From Hyaloraphidium curvatum (taxonomy: Eukaryota; Monoblepharomycota; Hyaloraphidiomycetes; Hyaloraphidiales; Hyaloraphidiaceae), in NCBI GenBank assembly GCA_025558095.1, contig JAIVFI010000002.1:806001-870000 (forward strand): a DNA stretch of 64,000 nt. Direction: 5' to 3'. Positions 1-12,100 of the stretch are shown here, piece after piece; position 1 is the first letter of the stretch, and every line of letters begins with the position of its first letter. A program made the translations under genes and the position numbers. The notes beneath the pieces are model-generated. The model was not told the DNA's origin and ran no database searches. It was given only the letters and a program-made list of their open reading frames with translations.

Positions 1-3000
1 AACCAGACAGGTGCGACGTATTGCAGCCCCGTGTCGCAGCTGTTGTTTAGTGGTGCACCGCCCACACAGGTCCTGAAGGAACTGACCTTGTACTTGGATA
101 CCCCCGACCGAAGGAGTCATAGGGATGAGATCCGAAACGCGTATCGGCTGTTTACTCAGCAGTGGCTCGTCGAATCGTACAAGTTCGCACCCGAGCTGAC
201 GGCCGGTGCGGTGCAGGTGGGCTCTTTCTGTCGCCTGAAACTTCCGTCCACTAACAGCCGTTCCTGCACGAAGAACTTCGCCATGGGGGTCGCTTTAGCG
301 TCGGACGAAAAGGGTGGCACCGGCCCTGGTTCGGTGTCAGCGTTAATGACCGGACTTGGCCTAAACGGTACGTTTCTTTCGAGCATTCGTGTTGCGTCGT
401 AGCCGACGCCCGGAACAGAACCTGCTGCAATGCGGAACGAGACCCTCGCGAAAGTAACCTACCGTTTGGGAGAAGTTTTGTCCGATCGAAAGAGGGCTCG
501 GGAACAAGGTATTCATCCTCTCCCGCCCTCATTATGCTGCTCATCATCGGGACCCTGCTGAAGATTGGCGCGATGTGTCCCGAGACTTGGATGGCTCTTA
601 CACGGCCAACGGGACTTTCCTTTCCTCAGCTGATGCGGCACCTTGGGTCATGGAACGAGCAGCCTGCCTGCTTATTGCGTCTCGAAAGGTGGGTGCTGTG
701 CCTGTCCCGTGCAAGCAGTGCCTCAACGGTGCTGCCCAGCACGATTTGCATCTTCTGCGCGCCGTGGCTTGGATCCCTCTTCGAACCTTTAGCGCTTCGA
801 GCTTGTCGTCGGCCTCCCTTTTCTGGAATAGCCTGATTGCTGCGCGTCCAGAGCTGGAGTCGGCGCTTCTTGCGGAGTTCGCCAAAGCTTGGGAGGCTCT
901 GCGTCGGAATAAGGCGGGGCCTTTCGGCTCCGCTTGGAGGTGTGTTCGCATCATGCGTGGGGAAAGCTGGACTGACGGCTTGGGAGCAGCGCGAGCAAGC
1001 CTACCATGTCGCCGATGATGTTCACCCCCTCAAGGAGCACTCCGAGGCGGTCGACGAGCGGCGACTCGCCCGGCGTCATATGGTTGCGTTTTCTTTCCAG
1101 CAGATTGCATGCCTCTATATGGGAGAACTCGTCCTTGCAAGGGTGGTATCAGAAGCTCATCCAAATGGGACTCGAGAGCTTTGCGGAAGAAAGGTGGGGC
1201 TTTGACGTTTGTGGAGGCGTTGGGGGATGCACGGAGTCATCACCATCGGGACTCGTGCAGGATCCACCACATTGACAAAAGGGCTCTTTCGTTGGTGCTT
1301 CAGTCGGCCACACTTCTGTTGGAGGCGCACGCGCGCTCTCAACGGCGCTGGAGCGTTTCTGCTACAGCGTTGGAACAGTACCTGTGGGAGGGAGTTTTGG
1401 CCTGGTTGTGTCGAATGTCGGGGTTCGTACACGGCCCGTTCTCTCCCCGGCATTCGCTGAACTAGTTTGCAGGGGAATCGATTACTTCCAGCCGGACCTG
1501 GAAATCGAGGCTGCAGATTTCGTGGCCTTGATGCAACCTTTCATCAATTTCCAATCTTCGGACGCCATTAAGCAGCCACTGGAGGTGCGGCCATTGAGGC
1601 CCATGGCACAGAAGCAAAGCAGGTTGATGAACCTGGTCTTTGACCCGATAGGTGTGGTTGTTCGTGACGGCCGCGCTCGGCAGGTGGTGACTCTCGGTGC
1701 AGGGTCCTCCAAGCGGAGCGATCTCTTGACTCTTGTTTCCCAACTTGCCTTGGACGAAGTGGAACGGTTGGGAGCGTGGATCGACCCCCTTAGGCAGCGC
1801 AAAGCCCCAACGATTGCAGGGTTGCAGGCAAGTCGTCCACTTCACGGCGTACCGGGAGGTCGAGCTTAGCATTCTTTCAAGGTCTCGGAAGCTTCTCCCG
1901 ACTTGCTCGATGTGTGCTGGACGGTCGGACCGCAAGCTGTCTTGGAAGTGCTTTCACGCTTTCGCACCACAGCTGGCCAGTTTGCGGGCGCGATCCTGGG
2001 GTCCCTTGCTGGATATGCTGTCGAGCCCGACGTGCTCGGTGTCGTTGATGAACGGATGGGCGCTGCCAACTCCAAGATTCGGCTTGCATTGCGGGTGAGC
2101 CGAGGCTCGCGGTTGCAAGCGCTACGGAATGACTTAACTTGCATTCCGCAGACGCTTACCGCGTTGACTGCTATTCCTCCAATAAGCGCCCTGGCCCTTC
2201 TAACGAGGACTTCGAGTCCCTGGCTTCTCCAGTATTGCGCAAGGACCTTGTCGCACTACTCCACGGACTCGCTATTCTTCTACGTCCCACAGTTCGTTCA
2301 AGCTCTCCGGCGAGATAGACTCCGTGCGTTCAAATCGGGGCAGATGACCAAAATTGCCCCTGACGTTCCCACGCAGGCTACATCGAGGAGTTCATTCTGG
2401 AGACTGGGCATGCATCGCAGCTGTTTGCACATCAGATCATTTGGAACATGAATGCCAACATGTTCAAAGACGATGACAGCAAGCAGGTGCGTGTCCTTGT
2501 TGGGAGCTATTGGATCTCGTCTCATTCCCCATGTAGCCAGATCCTATCTTGAAGCCGGCCTGTGATCGTCTGATCGAGAAGATAGTCGAAACGTTCTCCG
2601 TTACCGACCGAGAATTCTACGAGCGCGAGTTCTCCTTCTTCAACGAAGTGACCGGAATCTCGGGAAAGCTTAGACCTTACATCAAGAAGAGCAAGCTTGA
2701 AAAGAAGGTGCGGAAGTGTGCGTTGCATGCTCGCCATATGGTCTCACATTGCAGTGCAGCACAAGATCGACGAAGAACTGCAGAAGATCAAGGTGCAACC
2801 TGGCGTTTACCTTCCCAGCAACCCGGACAGCATAGTCGTGGACATCGACTACGATTCTGGGAGGCCGCTTCAGAGCCACGCCAAGGTGGGACCGTGTCCG
2901 CCAAAGGTGCGCTAGAGGAGCCTTGTAAACAGGTATTTGTCCAGGCGCCGTTCCTAGCAACGTTCTATGCGACACAGCGGGCCGATTCTAGTATCAAGGG

Positions 3001-4148
3001 ACGCCAAGGGCACCAGGCCGTCACGAAGCAGTCTGCAATCTTCAAAGTCGGCGATGATTGCCGGCAGGACGTTCTTGCTTTGCAATTGATCGCAATGTTC
3101 AAGTCAATCTTCGAGTGGCATGGTTTGGACTTGTACCTATTTCCCTACAGGGTGGTTGCTACTGCCCCTGGCGTAGGTCCTTCACGGAGCGGCGCTCCTG
3201 GACCGATGCTGACTACTTGTGATGCGTTCCCTCAAGTGTGGCGTGATTGACGTGATCCCAAACGCGATTTCGAGAGATCAAATGGGCCGCGAGAAAGTCA
3301 ACTTTCTCTATGAGTGAGATGTCGTTGCCCGCGATGCTGCGAGGGATCTGACGAAACATGTCAGCTACTTTCTTTCCAAGTACGGCAACCCCGACTCACT
3401 GGGTTTCCTCAAGGCGCGAAGCGCTTTTGTGCAAAGCCTGGCACCGTACTCCGTTATCCTCTACATCCTTCAGATAAAGGACAGGCACAACGGCAACATC
3501 ATGTTTGACCAACAAGGACACATCCTTCACATTGGTTGGTGCCCTCTGCAGCAGCACCCTGGTAGCAAGTTGTTGACTTCCCCACGCCCCGCAGACTTTG
3601 GGTTCATCTTTGACATCGCACCTGGAGGCATTCGCTTCGAGAGTGCACCTTTCAAGCTGACCACGGAAATGGTCAGCATCATGGGGGGCAGCCCAGCTGC
3701 GGAGCCATATCAGTGGTTTGCAGAACTCTGTGTGCGTTCCTTCCTCGCCTGCAGGTGGGTAGTTCAAATAAGCCTGGAAGAACGTGTTCACGAGCCCTCT
3801 TTTGCAGACGGTATGCTGCAGAGCTTTTGCAAATGGTTGAGTTGATGATTCCATCGGAGCTGCCGTGCTTCAAAGGTGGTTCCGCTTGTGATTAATCGTA
3901 CGCAGAGAACCTAAGCCTTCTTTTCCAGGCAAGACCATACCTGCTATGCTTGACAGGTTCCAGCTGCAGCTCTCGGAGCGTGGGGCTGCCGACCACATGC
4001 TTGAGTGCATCAGGCAGTCTAACCAGAACACGCGCACCGTGCTTTATGACGAATTCCAGCGGTGGCAAAACCAGATACGTAAGTTTCTCTCTATTCAATC
4101 AGTTCGTGGGCAGCCATTAATTCTTGCATGCCAGCCTATCATCGGTGA
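1..4148 (+). CDS. PI4KA/STT4: phosphatidylinositol 4-kinase III alpha (Stt4/PI4KA), 5' partial
   Basis: Makes phosphatidylinositol 4-phosphate at the plasma membrane. Only the 3' portion is in the window; the gene runs in from the left edge. From about 1900 the exons match the helical region ([12 protein letters not shown], then [14 protein letters not shown]). The kinase domain follows: [19 protein letters not shown] at about 2620, [11 protein letters not shown] at about 3040, the catalytic loop [13 protein letters not shown] at about 3470 and the metal-binding DFG at about 3597. DFG is split from HILHI by a short intron starting at about 3535. Intron 4079-4134 (GTAAGT...CAG) joins WQNQI to PYHR and a TGA at 4146-4148, matching the family's usual C-terminus ending in IPY. 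Exons before about 1900 are only roughly placed. Known for the family: lipid kinase of the PI3/PI4 superfamily. Confidence 0.93.
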
Positions 4149-4816
4149 TGATATCTGTAGTCTCGCTTTACCCTAGCTCTCTTGGCCTGCGATCTTTGTC
4201 ATTTCTCTCTGTCATTGCCTGTATACCCTGCCTTCTCCATAGAGTTGAAACGTGACTCCTGTTCCCCCAAAATTTCTTGATCCCAAAAGCTCTGAGGTTG
4301 TATGTATGCACCCATGGCATATATCTTGATGGTGACATCCGCCCCTGCTCCAAACTATGGGTTCACAGTGCGGTTTGCTGTCTTTCTTCCGTTGCCATTT
4401 TCTTCTCCTGGTAGAGCTTGTTGGTGATTTTAGATTTGCGTTTCCACTCGCACATAAAGGAATAACAGATCTGTCCTTGCTTTGTAGCTTGGCTCCTAGG
4501 TAATTTGGATGCAGGCACACACAATTCTATTGTGGCTCAAGCTCCTTGATCAAGCAAACAGCAGCCATAAATTCGGGGGCCCAAGTGTTTCCGGGGATGG
4601 ACTTTACATTGTGTAAGATCCTGCTCGTGCACCGCATCAACCTGCGCACCAATTGCTCTTCAGCACCCACAGCTCGACATAAGACAGATCTTGGAGGCTT
4701 TTGCAACATTTGGTTATAGAGCTGTCAGGAACGAACCCAGTAGGGGCCAGCTGGGCCCTAGTGGACTGCACAACATCGAGGCGGCGCGAGATGTCTATGG
4801 ACATGGAGAAGCAGTG
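4149..4816. other. intergenic stretch, no gene recognised
   Basis: Between the PI4K stop and the LINE 3' tail. Base composition is lower in GC than the gene-rich right half. Only short open frames occur on either strand and none resembles a known family. No RNA gene was seen. Confidence 0.5.
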
Positions 4817-6154
4817 AATAGAATAGAATAGTATTGGTGACCCGGACCTGCCCCTGGCTTGGCCGCTGTTACACCATGAGTTTGCTGCTAATTGCAAAGT
4901 TCATCGTCGTCGTGTGTCTTTTTCATTTTCCCAGTTTTCCTGTCCTTCATGGACTTTGAGATGAAGCTGGCAATGGAGTTGAGGGCCTTCTCCTTCTGCT
5001 GCCTTGTTTTGATCCTGGGCTCGAACTCCTTGATGCTAAGAGCCCAGAGCCAGGTCTCCATGTTCCACTCGCGGCCTAGTGCTTCCAATCTAGTCTGCAG
5101 CTTCTGGCGCCGCTCCGCATTTGCTGAACAGTGAAACAGAAAGTGTTGTTCGTCTCCAATGTGCTCAGGGTCATGCTTGCACGTTCTCTGCTGCACCTCA
5201 AGTCCTTGGTGCCTGCCTGTCTCCACCTCCAGGTCGTGGGTAGAGCAGAGCAGCTTCTGGACGTCCCTCCGGTGCTTCTCCACCCGGATCAGCGACAGTG
5301 CAATGTGACCAAAGGTCATGTCACACATCCTCCAGAAGTGCAGCTTGTCATTGTCCTCGAGCTTCTGGGCATTGATCTCCCTGAACTTGCCCTTCACAAG
5401 ATTCTCCACAGTCTCCTTGGGCCATGAGAAAGTGTCCTTCTCCCACATCTCCCTCCCATCTTCGCCGCCATAGTATACAAGTAGCTCCCTCAGGAAGGCA
5501 GCCCAGTTCCAGGACCCCTTCAGTGCCTCGATCTTGAGCTCTTTGTAAAGTAGGTACAGTGCAGGATCCGCTGTTTTGATGCGCATGAGGAACTTGAGTG
5601 CCGACTCGTGGTCATGAACTGCAAGGGGGTACTGGCCAGTGATCGCATACAGACAGGCCAGGGAGGTAGACTTGCGCAGATGAGTGACGGCACGAAGAGC
5701 CATGCATGACACTTTGTCCCTGGTGCTTTCCCCGGCAAGGTACTCCTCCTTCGGCATCTCAACAGTGAACGGGTTCCCATATTGGCCCACTGCCTTGACC
5801 TTTGTGTTGCAGAGCTTGAGCTGGAGGTCAGGACTCATCCCAGGCTGCTCCCTGATGTCACGGAGCCAGAGCCCATAAGCAGCATTCATCTTGGCCTCTC
5901 TGCCATTCACATGGTCCTTGCTCCGGCCGGTTGAGGTCAGCTGATACCCCAGAAGCTTCAAGCTGTCGACCCTCTTCAGCTCCTGGCCCCTGTACAAAAG
6001 CTTTGCACGGTGGGGTATCCTCCTGGCCATCCACTCTGTTTTGCTGACGTTGATCTCCAGCCCATTGCATTGGCATGTGCAGACAAAAGATCCAGCTGCA
6101 TCTATCTTGGCATCCTTCAGCGTCTTCGAGATCAAAGTGGTGTCGTCTGCAAAG
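4817..6154 (-). mobile_element. non-LTR retrotransposon (LINE), 3' half, interrupted
   Basis: The minus strand carries the end of a reverse-transcriptase ORF (stop near 4888). It is nearly identical in protein to the plus-strand LINE at 10930-12100 (shared LEINVSKTEWMARRIPHR and LLGYQLTSTGRSKDHVNG). Toward its C-terminus it has a Cys/His cluster (CKHDPEHIGDEQHFLFHC) typical of the tail of many LINE polymerases. The 3' end is a short run of GAATA units (TATTC on the element strand) at about 4817-4836, a microsatellite-like LINE tail. Homology stops at 6154, inside the codons for the RT box FADD, where an LTR begins. A 4-base insertion with a nearby compensating deletion changes the frame locally at about 6070-6105. 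Long intact frame (about 415 codons), but no complete polymerase. Confidence 0.88.
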
Positions 6155-6378
6155 TGTTGGAGTGGCTATGGGGCGTGGGGAATACGTAGCCCCAGTGGTC
6201 TGGACCGGGTCTGAACTCAGATGGACGGGATGGGGAGAGCGACAGTTTCACGTTGACCCGTTGTCCATTCCCTTGTGATGACAAGTCCCTAGATGACCCC
6301 TCCGGTCGTACCCAAGTATCCCCACACGCCAATAGACTCCCTATTGATACAGAATTGTAGCAACAATCCATTCCAACA
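6155..6378 (-). repeat. Ty1/copia-type long terminal repeat (3' LTR, 224 bp)
   Basis: On the minus strand the segment begins TGTTGGAATGG and ends TCCAACA, so it has the TG...CA ends and short terminal inverted repeat of an LTR. Just upstream on that strand lies a purine-rich GAGGGGGAG, the expected polypurine tract for plus-strand priming. The other end abuts LINE sequence within the FADD codons (LINE bases resume at 6154), so the LTR sits in the minus-strand LINE. No matching 5' LTR was found in the window. The boundary call rests on terminal signals, not on a second copy. Confidence 0.75.
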
Positions 6379-6748
6379 CTCCCCCTCGTTGCACGATTCC
6401 CTCCAATGCATGATCAACAACGTAGCAATGCATAGGTTTTAACACTCCCCCTCGTTGGAAAGTTGTCTCCCAGTTATGTTCTCCAGTTGCTATCCAGTTG
6501 CAAACATCAAGTCGCTTTCAATACTCCCCTCCTGTCAAGGATCCCTGAGAAATCTCCAGTTTCACTTTCAAATCTCCACAAATCTCCGAAGTGCTTTGAA
6601 ATGCTCAAACTTAGCTATCCACTTTTGGTCCTTCAAATTCAGTCATTTGCATCACAGTGTTATGCACCTCTTGCTAGTTTCCTGCACACAGACTGGTTCT
6701 GCCTCGTTGCACATTGCTCAGATCCTTCTGCTGATTCTAAAGCAAAGC
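6379..6748 (-). other. non-coding 3' internal region of the copia-type element
   Basis: Lies between the Gag-side ORF stop and the LTR. The polypurine-tract-like string CAACGAGGGGGAGTGTT (minus strand) occurs twice, at about 6374-6391 and 6440-6460, flanking a 60-base segment. The rest is rich in imperfect direct repeats (CAAATCTCC-like units around 6550-6590). No protease, integrase, reverse transcriptase or RNase H could be read here. Confidence 0.55.
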
Positions 6749-8563
6749 TCAACAGTCCCATTGCATGCGTGGTTTCTCCAGGTCCTTCCACCTGGTCAGT
6801 TTCCACCATTCCAGAGTCTTCCTAGAATATCTGGCTCTTCCATTGGTCACATGCTCTCCTCCTTTAGAGTCCATCCAGTTGTCCTTCAAGCTTGTTGGCA
6901 AAGCACTCTGATGATGTCCTTGCAACACCTCCTCCACGTGTCCCGTGTTGACAGGATCAAAAGCACATCTCCCAAAAAGTGATTCACCAATAGCAAGTCT
7001 CCCAGAAAGTGAGTCACCCTTCATCACTCCCCCTGAATCGCTTTCTTCTGCTCCTTCCAGGAATGGGTCGTTGCCTGTACAGTGCCCAAGAACATCTGTA
7101 TCACCAATACCCTTTGTCTCTGGTTCACCACCCTCAGGATCCGGTTTGTTGCAAGCATCAGATCTCACAGACTCTCCATGCAGCTCCACCTCCTCCTGAA
7201 TCATGTCTGGTTCGGAGTGATCTTCCATCAAAATGTCCCTGTCAAGTTCGCAAAGCAGCTGTCCATTTGCATCTTTAGTCTCCTTTCCCAAGTCAGCAAC
7301 AAAATCTGTTTCAGCATCTCCATTCTGAACCAAATTCAAATCCCCCTGGTTATCCGGCATGTTCAAATCGTCTTGCATGAGTGTCTGCTGCATCCCTCCA
7401 TATGATGCGTCCAGAATCTCAGCTCTGCTGAAAGTATTTTCACTTCCAGAGTCAGACCCTCCACTGGTCAGCCCACAGGCATCATGTCCTTCCAAATCAG
7501 AGCCTCTAGCTCCCTCTGCAAGGTATGGATCGTATTCCACGATCTCTGCGTTCATTTGATACGCGCCATTGCGCAAACACAGTGTTCCCATGAATTCTCC
7601 CTCTGGGGAAACCATCTGGCCACCTTCCGGGCTCAACAACACCTGAAATCCCATCATCACCATGCTCTCAATCGATGGCAATGCTCCAGATCGATCCCCA
7701 ATGTTTGCATCCTCCATCAAAGTGATGATCTTCCCTGTCAAGAACCTCAGTTTTGTCGTCTGAATACCGCCCGCAGTCGCCGATCCCTTCGCGGTCCCAA
7801 AGTCACGTAGGCCACAAATATCCTCTCCAGAGAGTGGTTCTTCGACCTCCAACACGTTCCTAGACGCGTTATCTTCCTCCATGGTCCTGTCCCCGAGAGC
7901 ATTCACGTGTGCTGCCTTCCTGGAACCCTCCAGCAGTTCGCGCTCCCGTTCCTCTCCTTGGAACGCGTTCTCCTTCCAATCCTCGAGTCCCAGTGCCACT
8001 ACCGTATCCACGAGGTTCTCCTTGATCAGATCATCGTCCAGGGTAAGCTCCATCTGCTTCTCCTCACGCGTTCTGGTCTCCGCGATCCTCTGACAGAGTG
8101 TCTCCCAGTGTCCAGGTTCCCCACACCGAACGCCAGCGTTTCCGTGGTGTATGCAATTCCTGTCATAATGTCCATCCTCTCCACACATGTAGCAGATGTT
8201 TCCCGACGCGTTACTCGCGTTTCCATACCATTGATCACGATGTCTCTCCACACGGTGTCGTTTCTGACCTCTGACACGTCTCCCGTCACCATCTCGGCCT
8301 CCCTTGGATGCTCCTCCATCTGCTCTTCGAGTTTCCATGGTCGATTGTGCTTCTGGCACTCCTCATTGGCGCTCCGTCCCGCCGTGCCGTCAGAAGTGTC
8401 CCAGAGTTCGCTGTTCCTCGCAAAACAATTTCCTCTCCAGACCGTCCCAGATCTCTCTAGCAGTGTCCACAGAGAAGAATACACGTTGAAGTCCCCTTGG
8501 AAGAGTCTCCAGGATCAATCCCTGTGCTTTTCCATCGCAAGCTTCCCGTGCTGCGCGCGGCTA
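6749..8563 (-). pseudogene. Ty1/copia-type Gag (UBN2 domain plus CCHC knuckle) with acidic extension, decayed
   Basis: Reading the minus strand down from about 8550 gives a UBN2-like copia Gag segment (AQGLILETLPRGLQRVFF, then TAREIWDGLERKL). Two in-frame stops follow near 8350-8390. The same frame then reopens as a 536-codon ORF ending at 6749. Near its start is a CCHC zinc knuckle, CYMCGEDGHYDRNC, followed by a degenerate second one (RCGEPGHWETLC). The remainder is acidic and low in recognisable domains. No D-T/S-G protease motif, integrase or RT follows before the LTR, so this is a Gag-only remnant or a non-autonomous element. The Gag start, the 5' LTR and the primer-binding site are missing: the upstream edge runs straight into the plus-strand LINE endonuclease at about 8545-8566. 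Confidence 0.72.
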
Positions 8564-8564
8564 G

Positions 8565-9820
8565 GAAAACGAGACTCGGACATGCCTCAAGATACTGTAC
8601 CAAAACGTCGAGCAGAAGCTCGAGAAGAGCCTCTTTATACGTGAGCTGCTGCTACACATTGTAGAGTACGATATCGTCGTTTTCGCTGAAGCAAGGTGGA
8701 CGGACAAAGGCGAGAAGCGGACTTGGGAGGAGCATATGAGCAACAACGACATCCGCGCAGAGGTTGCCGCGGTACTGGAAACGTTCGAGGTTTATGAGAA
8801 GAGCTGCTCGGAGCATGGTGGAGGAGGGTTGACGGTCTTTGTGCGAAAGGAGCTACCGCACACCGTACGGACAGACTTGGACCCGATCCTGGACGTCGTG
8901 CAGATCCAAGTCGGCGGAGTGAATGTGCTGGGGGCGTACATACCGCCGACGCCAACGCAGGACATACTCACACAGGACGAGATGTGGTCGAGGTTCTCAG
9001 GGATTGTGGCTGGGTGCGACATGCCGATCGTGATCGGGGACCTGAACGCACATGTGGGGATAAGCGAGGCAAACAGCGACGTGCGTGGCACGAGCTTCGG
9101 AAAGCGTGTAATCCGGTCGGAGCAGCGCACGGATCGGAGGGGGAAACAGCTACTTGCACTGTGCCACGAGGAGGAGCTGGTGATCCTGAATGGGCGCCTC
9201 GAGCCGGGGGCAACAACTCGCGCAGGAAAGGATGGCGAGCGGGACAGCACCTTGGACTACGCAATCGTGCCGCAGAGCCGCTACGGGACGGTCACCCAGC
9301 TTGCATTTGTGAAGGAAGGCTGGGTCGTCACCTCAGACCACATGGCACTGAGCCTGACCATCAAGGTTAACCTTGTGCGACCAGCTGCGAAGGAGAACAA
9401 GCCGCACGGCAAGCCCGTGCCGTGCGACTTCCACTTCCTTGCAATAATGCAAAACCTCTACGACAAGCCCTGGGTCAAGGAGGCAATGCAAGAGTACGAG
9501 CAACTTCAAGCTGGATCCGACAAGTGCAACCGGCTCATCCAGATCATGGCAGCGGTGAACAAGGTCGCGAAGAAGAAGTACGACAAGGTCAGCGTACACG
9601 AAGAGGCGGACAAGTTCCTCAACGGCTTTGCGGACTCGGCAGAGAGGGCCGAGATCGATCGGAAGCTGTCAGCATGCGGTTGCAATGTGAGCAAGCCGGG
9701 TCTAGAACGCGACCCGCTAACCAATGAAGGCGACCCCCTTGCTAGTACGGGGCAACCCCCTTGCCAAAATGACCCGCACCCGTGCCGCGGAGCAAGCCAA
9801 GCAAAAGGGAAGGCGCGCCC
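8565..9820 (+). pseudogene. LINE apurinic/apyrimidinic-type endonuclease segment
   Basis: From a stop codon at 8562 the frame reads LKILYQNV (first catalytic Asn), FAEARW (catalytic Glu), GDLNAHVG, TLDYAIV and SDHMALSL (catalytic Asp-His). These are the ordered motifs of the endonuclease/exonuclease/phosphatase fold in LINEs, which nicks target DNA. The first ATG in frame is at 8736, after two motifs, so it is not the true start. The frame then needs a shift to enter the RT reading at about 9790-9830. The segment 9710-9790 contains imperfect repeats of CGACCCCCTT/CAACCCCCTT that may explain slippage. Confidence 0.85.
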
Positions 9821-12100
9821 GCTGACGAGTGGAAGAAGGAGTACCAAGGGAAGACGCGGGAGCTGGAGAAGGAGCGGAAGAAGTTGGAGAAGAGGATGCG
9901 GAGGGTTGCTGAGCGAGAGAACTCCAAGCTGCTAGAGCGACTCTTCAGGCGAGAGCCTAAGGGGTACTACCAGCTGCTTGGAAAGGCTCACGCAAGGCGC
10001 AAGGGCAACCCCGTGCCCTTTGCAGAGCTGGTGCGCCACATGGAGATGGTCGCCAGCGCTGAGTACGTGACCAAGATCGAGGAGGATCCAAGGCTCACGT
10101 TTCCACCACTTCCCAAGGCCACGATCACGCCTTCTGGAGACCTGCTGCGCCCCATCACCCTCAAGGAGCTGGAGAGGGTCTTGAAGAAGGCCCCCAACGG
10201 CAAGGCAAAGGACGAGGATGGGATCCGGCTCGAGTTCGTCAAGTACGGGACTGCAGTACTGAAGCAAGCTGTTGTCAACCTCCTCAACGACGTGCTCAAT
10301 GGCGTCAAGATGGATGACTGGGGCCAGACACTGCTGGTGATGCTACACAAGAAGGGGCCCAAGAACGTGGCTGGCAACTACCGAGGCATCAGCATAGAGA
10401 GGACGCTGGAGAAGGTCTTCTCCCTGGTCTGGAACGCTCGGCTAGCTCCCTGGGCTGAGTGCAACAAGCTGCTGGAAGGCTCGCAGTTTGGATTCCGTGC
10501 ACGGAGATCGACCCTTCATGCAGTGTTCCTTGCCGAGGCACTCTTCTCCCTGGCCAAGGCACACAAGGAGAAGCTGATCATGGTGTTTGTAGATTTCACA
10601 AAGGCTTTTGACACGGTGGAGCGCCCCAGGTTATGGCAGAAGCTGGAGGAGATGGGTGTACCCAAACAGGTTGTTGACATGTTCGAGATGGCGTTCGGGC
10701 GCGTGTGGGGACGGCTCCGGGATGAAGACGGGACCAAGTCAGACTTCATCAAGTTCCTGACCGGAGTGAAGCAGGGGGACCCTCTCTCGTCGCTGTTCTT
10801 CATCTTGTTCATCAACGACATCACTGCTTTCATGGAGGCCAATGGTGCAAAGGGGATGGATCTGGGCATGGTGTCTGAGGAGGAAGAGGATCAGGAGAGG
10901 ATGGTCAGCTTGCTAGCTCTGTTCTTTGCAGACGACACCACTTTGATCTCGAAGACGGTGAAGGATGCCAAGATGCAGCTGGATCTTTTGTCTGCATATG
11001 CCAGTGCCAATGGGCTGGAGATCAACGTCAGCAAGACAGAGTGGATGGCCAGGAGGATACCTCACCGTGGAAAGCTCATGTACAGGGACCAGGAGCTGAA
11101 GAGGGTTGACAGCTTCAAGCTTCTGGGGTATCAGCTGACCTCAACCGGCCGGAGCAAGGACCATGTGAATGGCAGAGAGGCCAAGATGAATGCTGCTTAT
11201 GGGCTCTGGCTCCGTGACATCAGGGAGCAGCCTGGGATGAGTCCTGACCTCCAGCTCAAGCTCTGCAACACAAAGGTCAAGGCAGTGGGCCAATATGGGA
11301 ACCCGTTCACTGTTGAGATGCCGAAGGAGGACTACCTTGCCGGGGAAAGCACCAGGGACAAAGTGTCATGCATGGCTCTTCGTGCCGTCACTCATCTGCC
11401 CAAGTCTACCTCCCTGGCCTGTCTGTATGCGATCACTGGCCAGTACCCCTTGCAGTTCATGACCACGAGTCGGCACTCAAGTTCCTCATGCGCATCAAAA
11501 CAGCGGATCCTGCACTGTACCTACTTTACAAAGAGCTCAAGATCGAGGCACTGAAGGGGTCCTGGAACTGGGCTGCCTTCCTGAGGGAGCTACTTGTATA
11601 CTATGGCGGCGAAGATGGGAGGGAGATGTGGGAGAAGGACACTTTCTCATGGCCCAAGGAGACTGTGGAGAATCTTGTGAAGGGCAAGTTCAGGGAGATC
11701 AATGCCCAGAAGCTCGAGGACAATGACAAGCTGCACTTCTGGAGGATGTGTGACATGACCTTTGGTCACATTGCACTGTCGCTGATCCGGGTGGAGAAGC
11801 ACCGGAGGGACGTCCAGAAGCTGCTCTGCTCTACCCACGACCTGGAGGTGGAGACAGGCAGGCACCAAGGACTTGAGGTGCAGCAGAGAACGTGCAAGCA
11901 TGACCCTGAGCACATTGGAGACGAACAACACTTTCTGTTTCACTGTTCAGCAAATGCGGAGCGGCGCCAGAAGCTGCAGACCAGACTGGAAGCACTGGGC
12001 CGAGTGGAACATGGAGACCTGGCTCTGGGCTCTTAGCATCAAGGAGTTCGAGCCCGCGATCAAAGTGAGGTGGCAGAAGGAGAAGGTCCTCAACTCCCTC
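9800..12100 (+). pseudogene. LINE reverse transcriptase, frameshifted
   Basis: RT motifs in order: NYRGISI, FGFRARRST, FVDFTKAFDTV (motif A, catalytic Asp), GVKQGDPLSSLFF (motif B) and FADDTTLIS (motif C, FADD in place of YADD). The frame breaks at 11446-11449, where the minus-strand copy has five cytosines (read CCC CTT) and this copy has four. Reading resumes in another frame to the Cys/His tail domain (CKHDPEHIGDEQHFLFHC). With the endonuclease/RT shift this copy needs at least two frame changes and cannot encode one continuous polymerase. Motifs A-C are intact, so decay is recent. Confidence 0.87.

Noticed and set aside
4817-4836. GAATA microsatellite as an independent repeat locus
   Set aside because: It is best explained as the 3' tail of the LINE; the same tail occurs at the other LINE fragment near 13455.
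6749-8359. LINE ORF1 belonging to the nearby RT, inverted by twin priming
   Set aside because: The upstream UBN2-type Gag sequence, the polypurine tract and the LTR with TG...CA ends identify it as copia-type Gag, not LINE ORF1.
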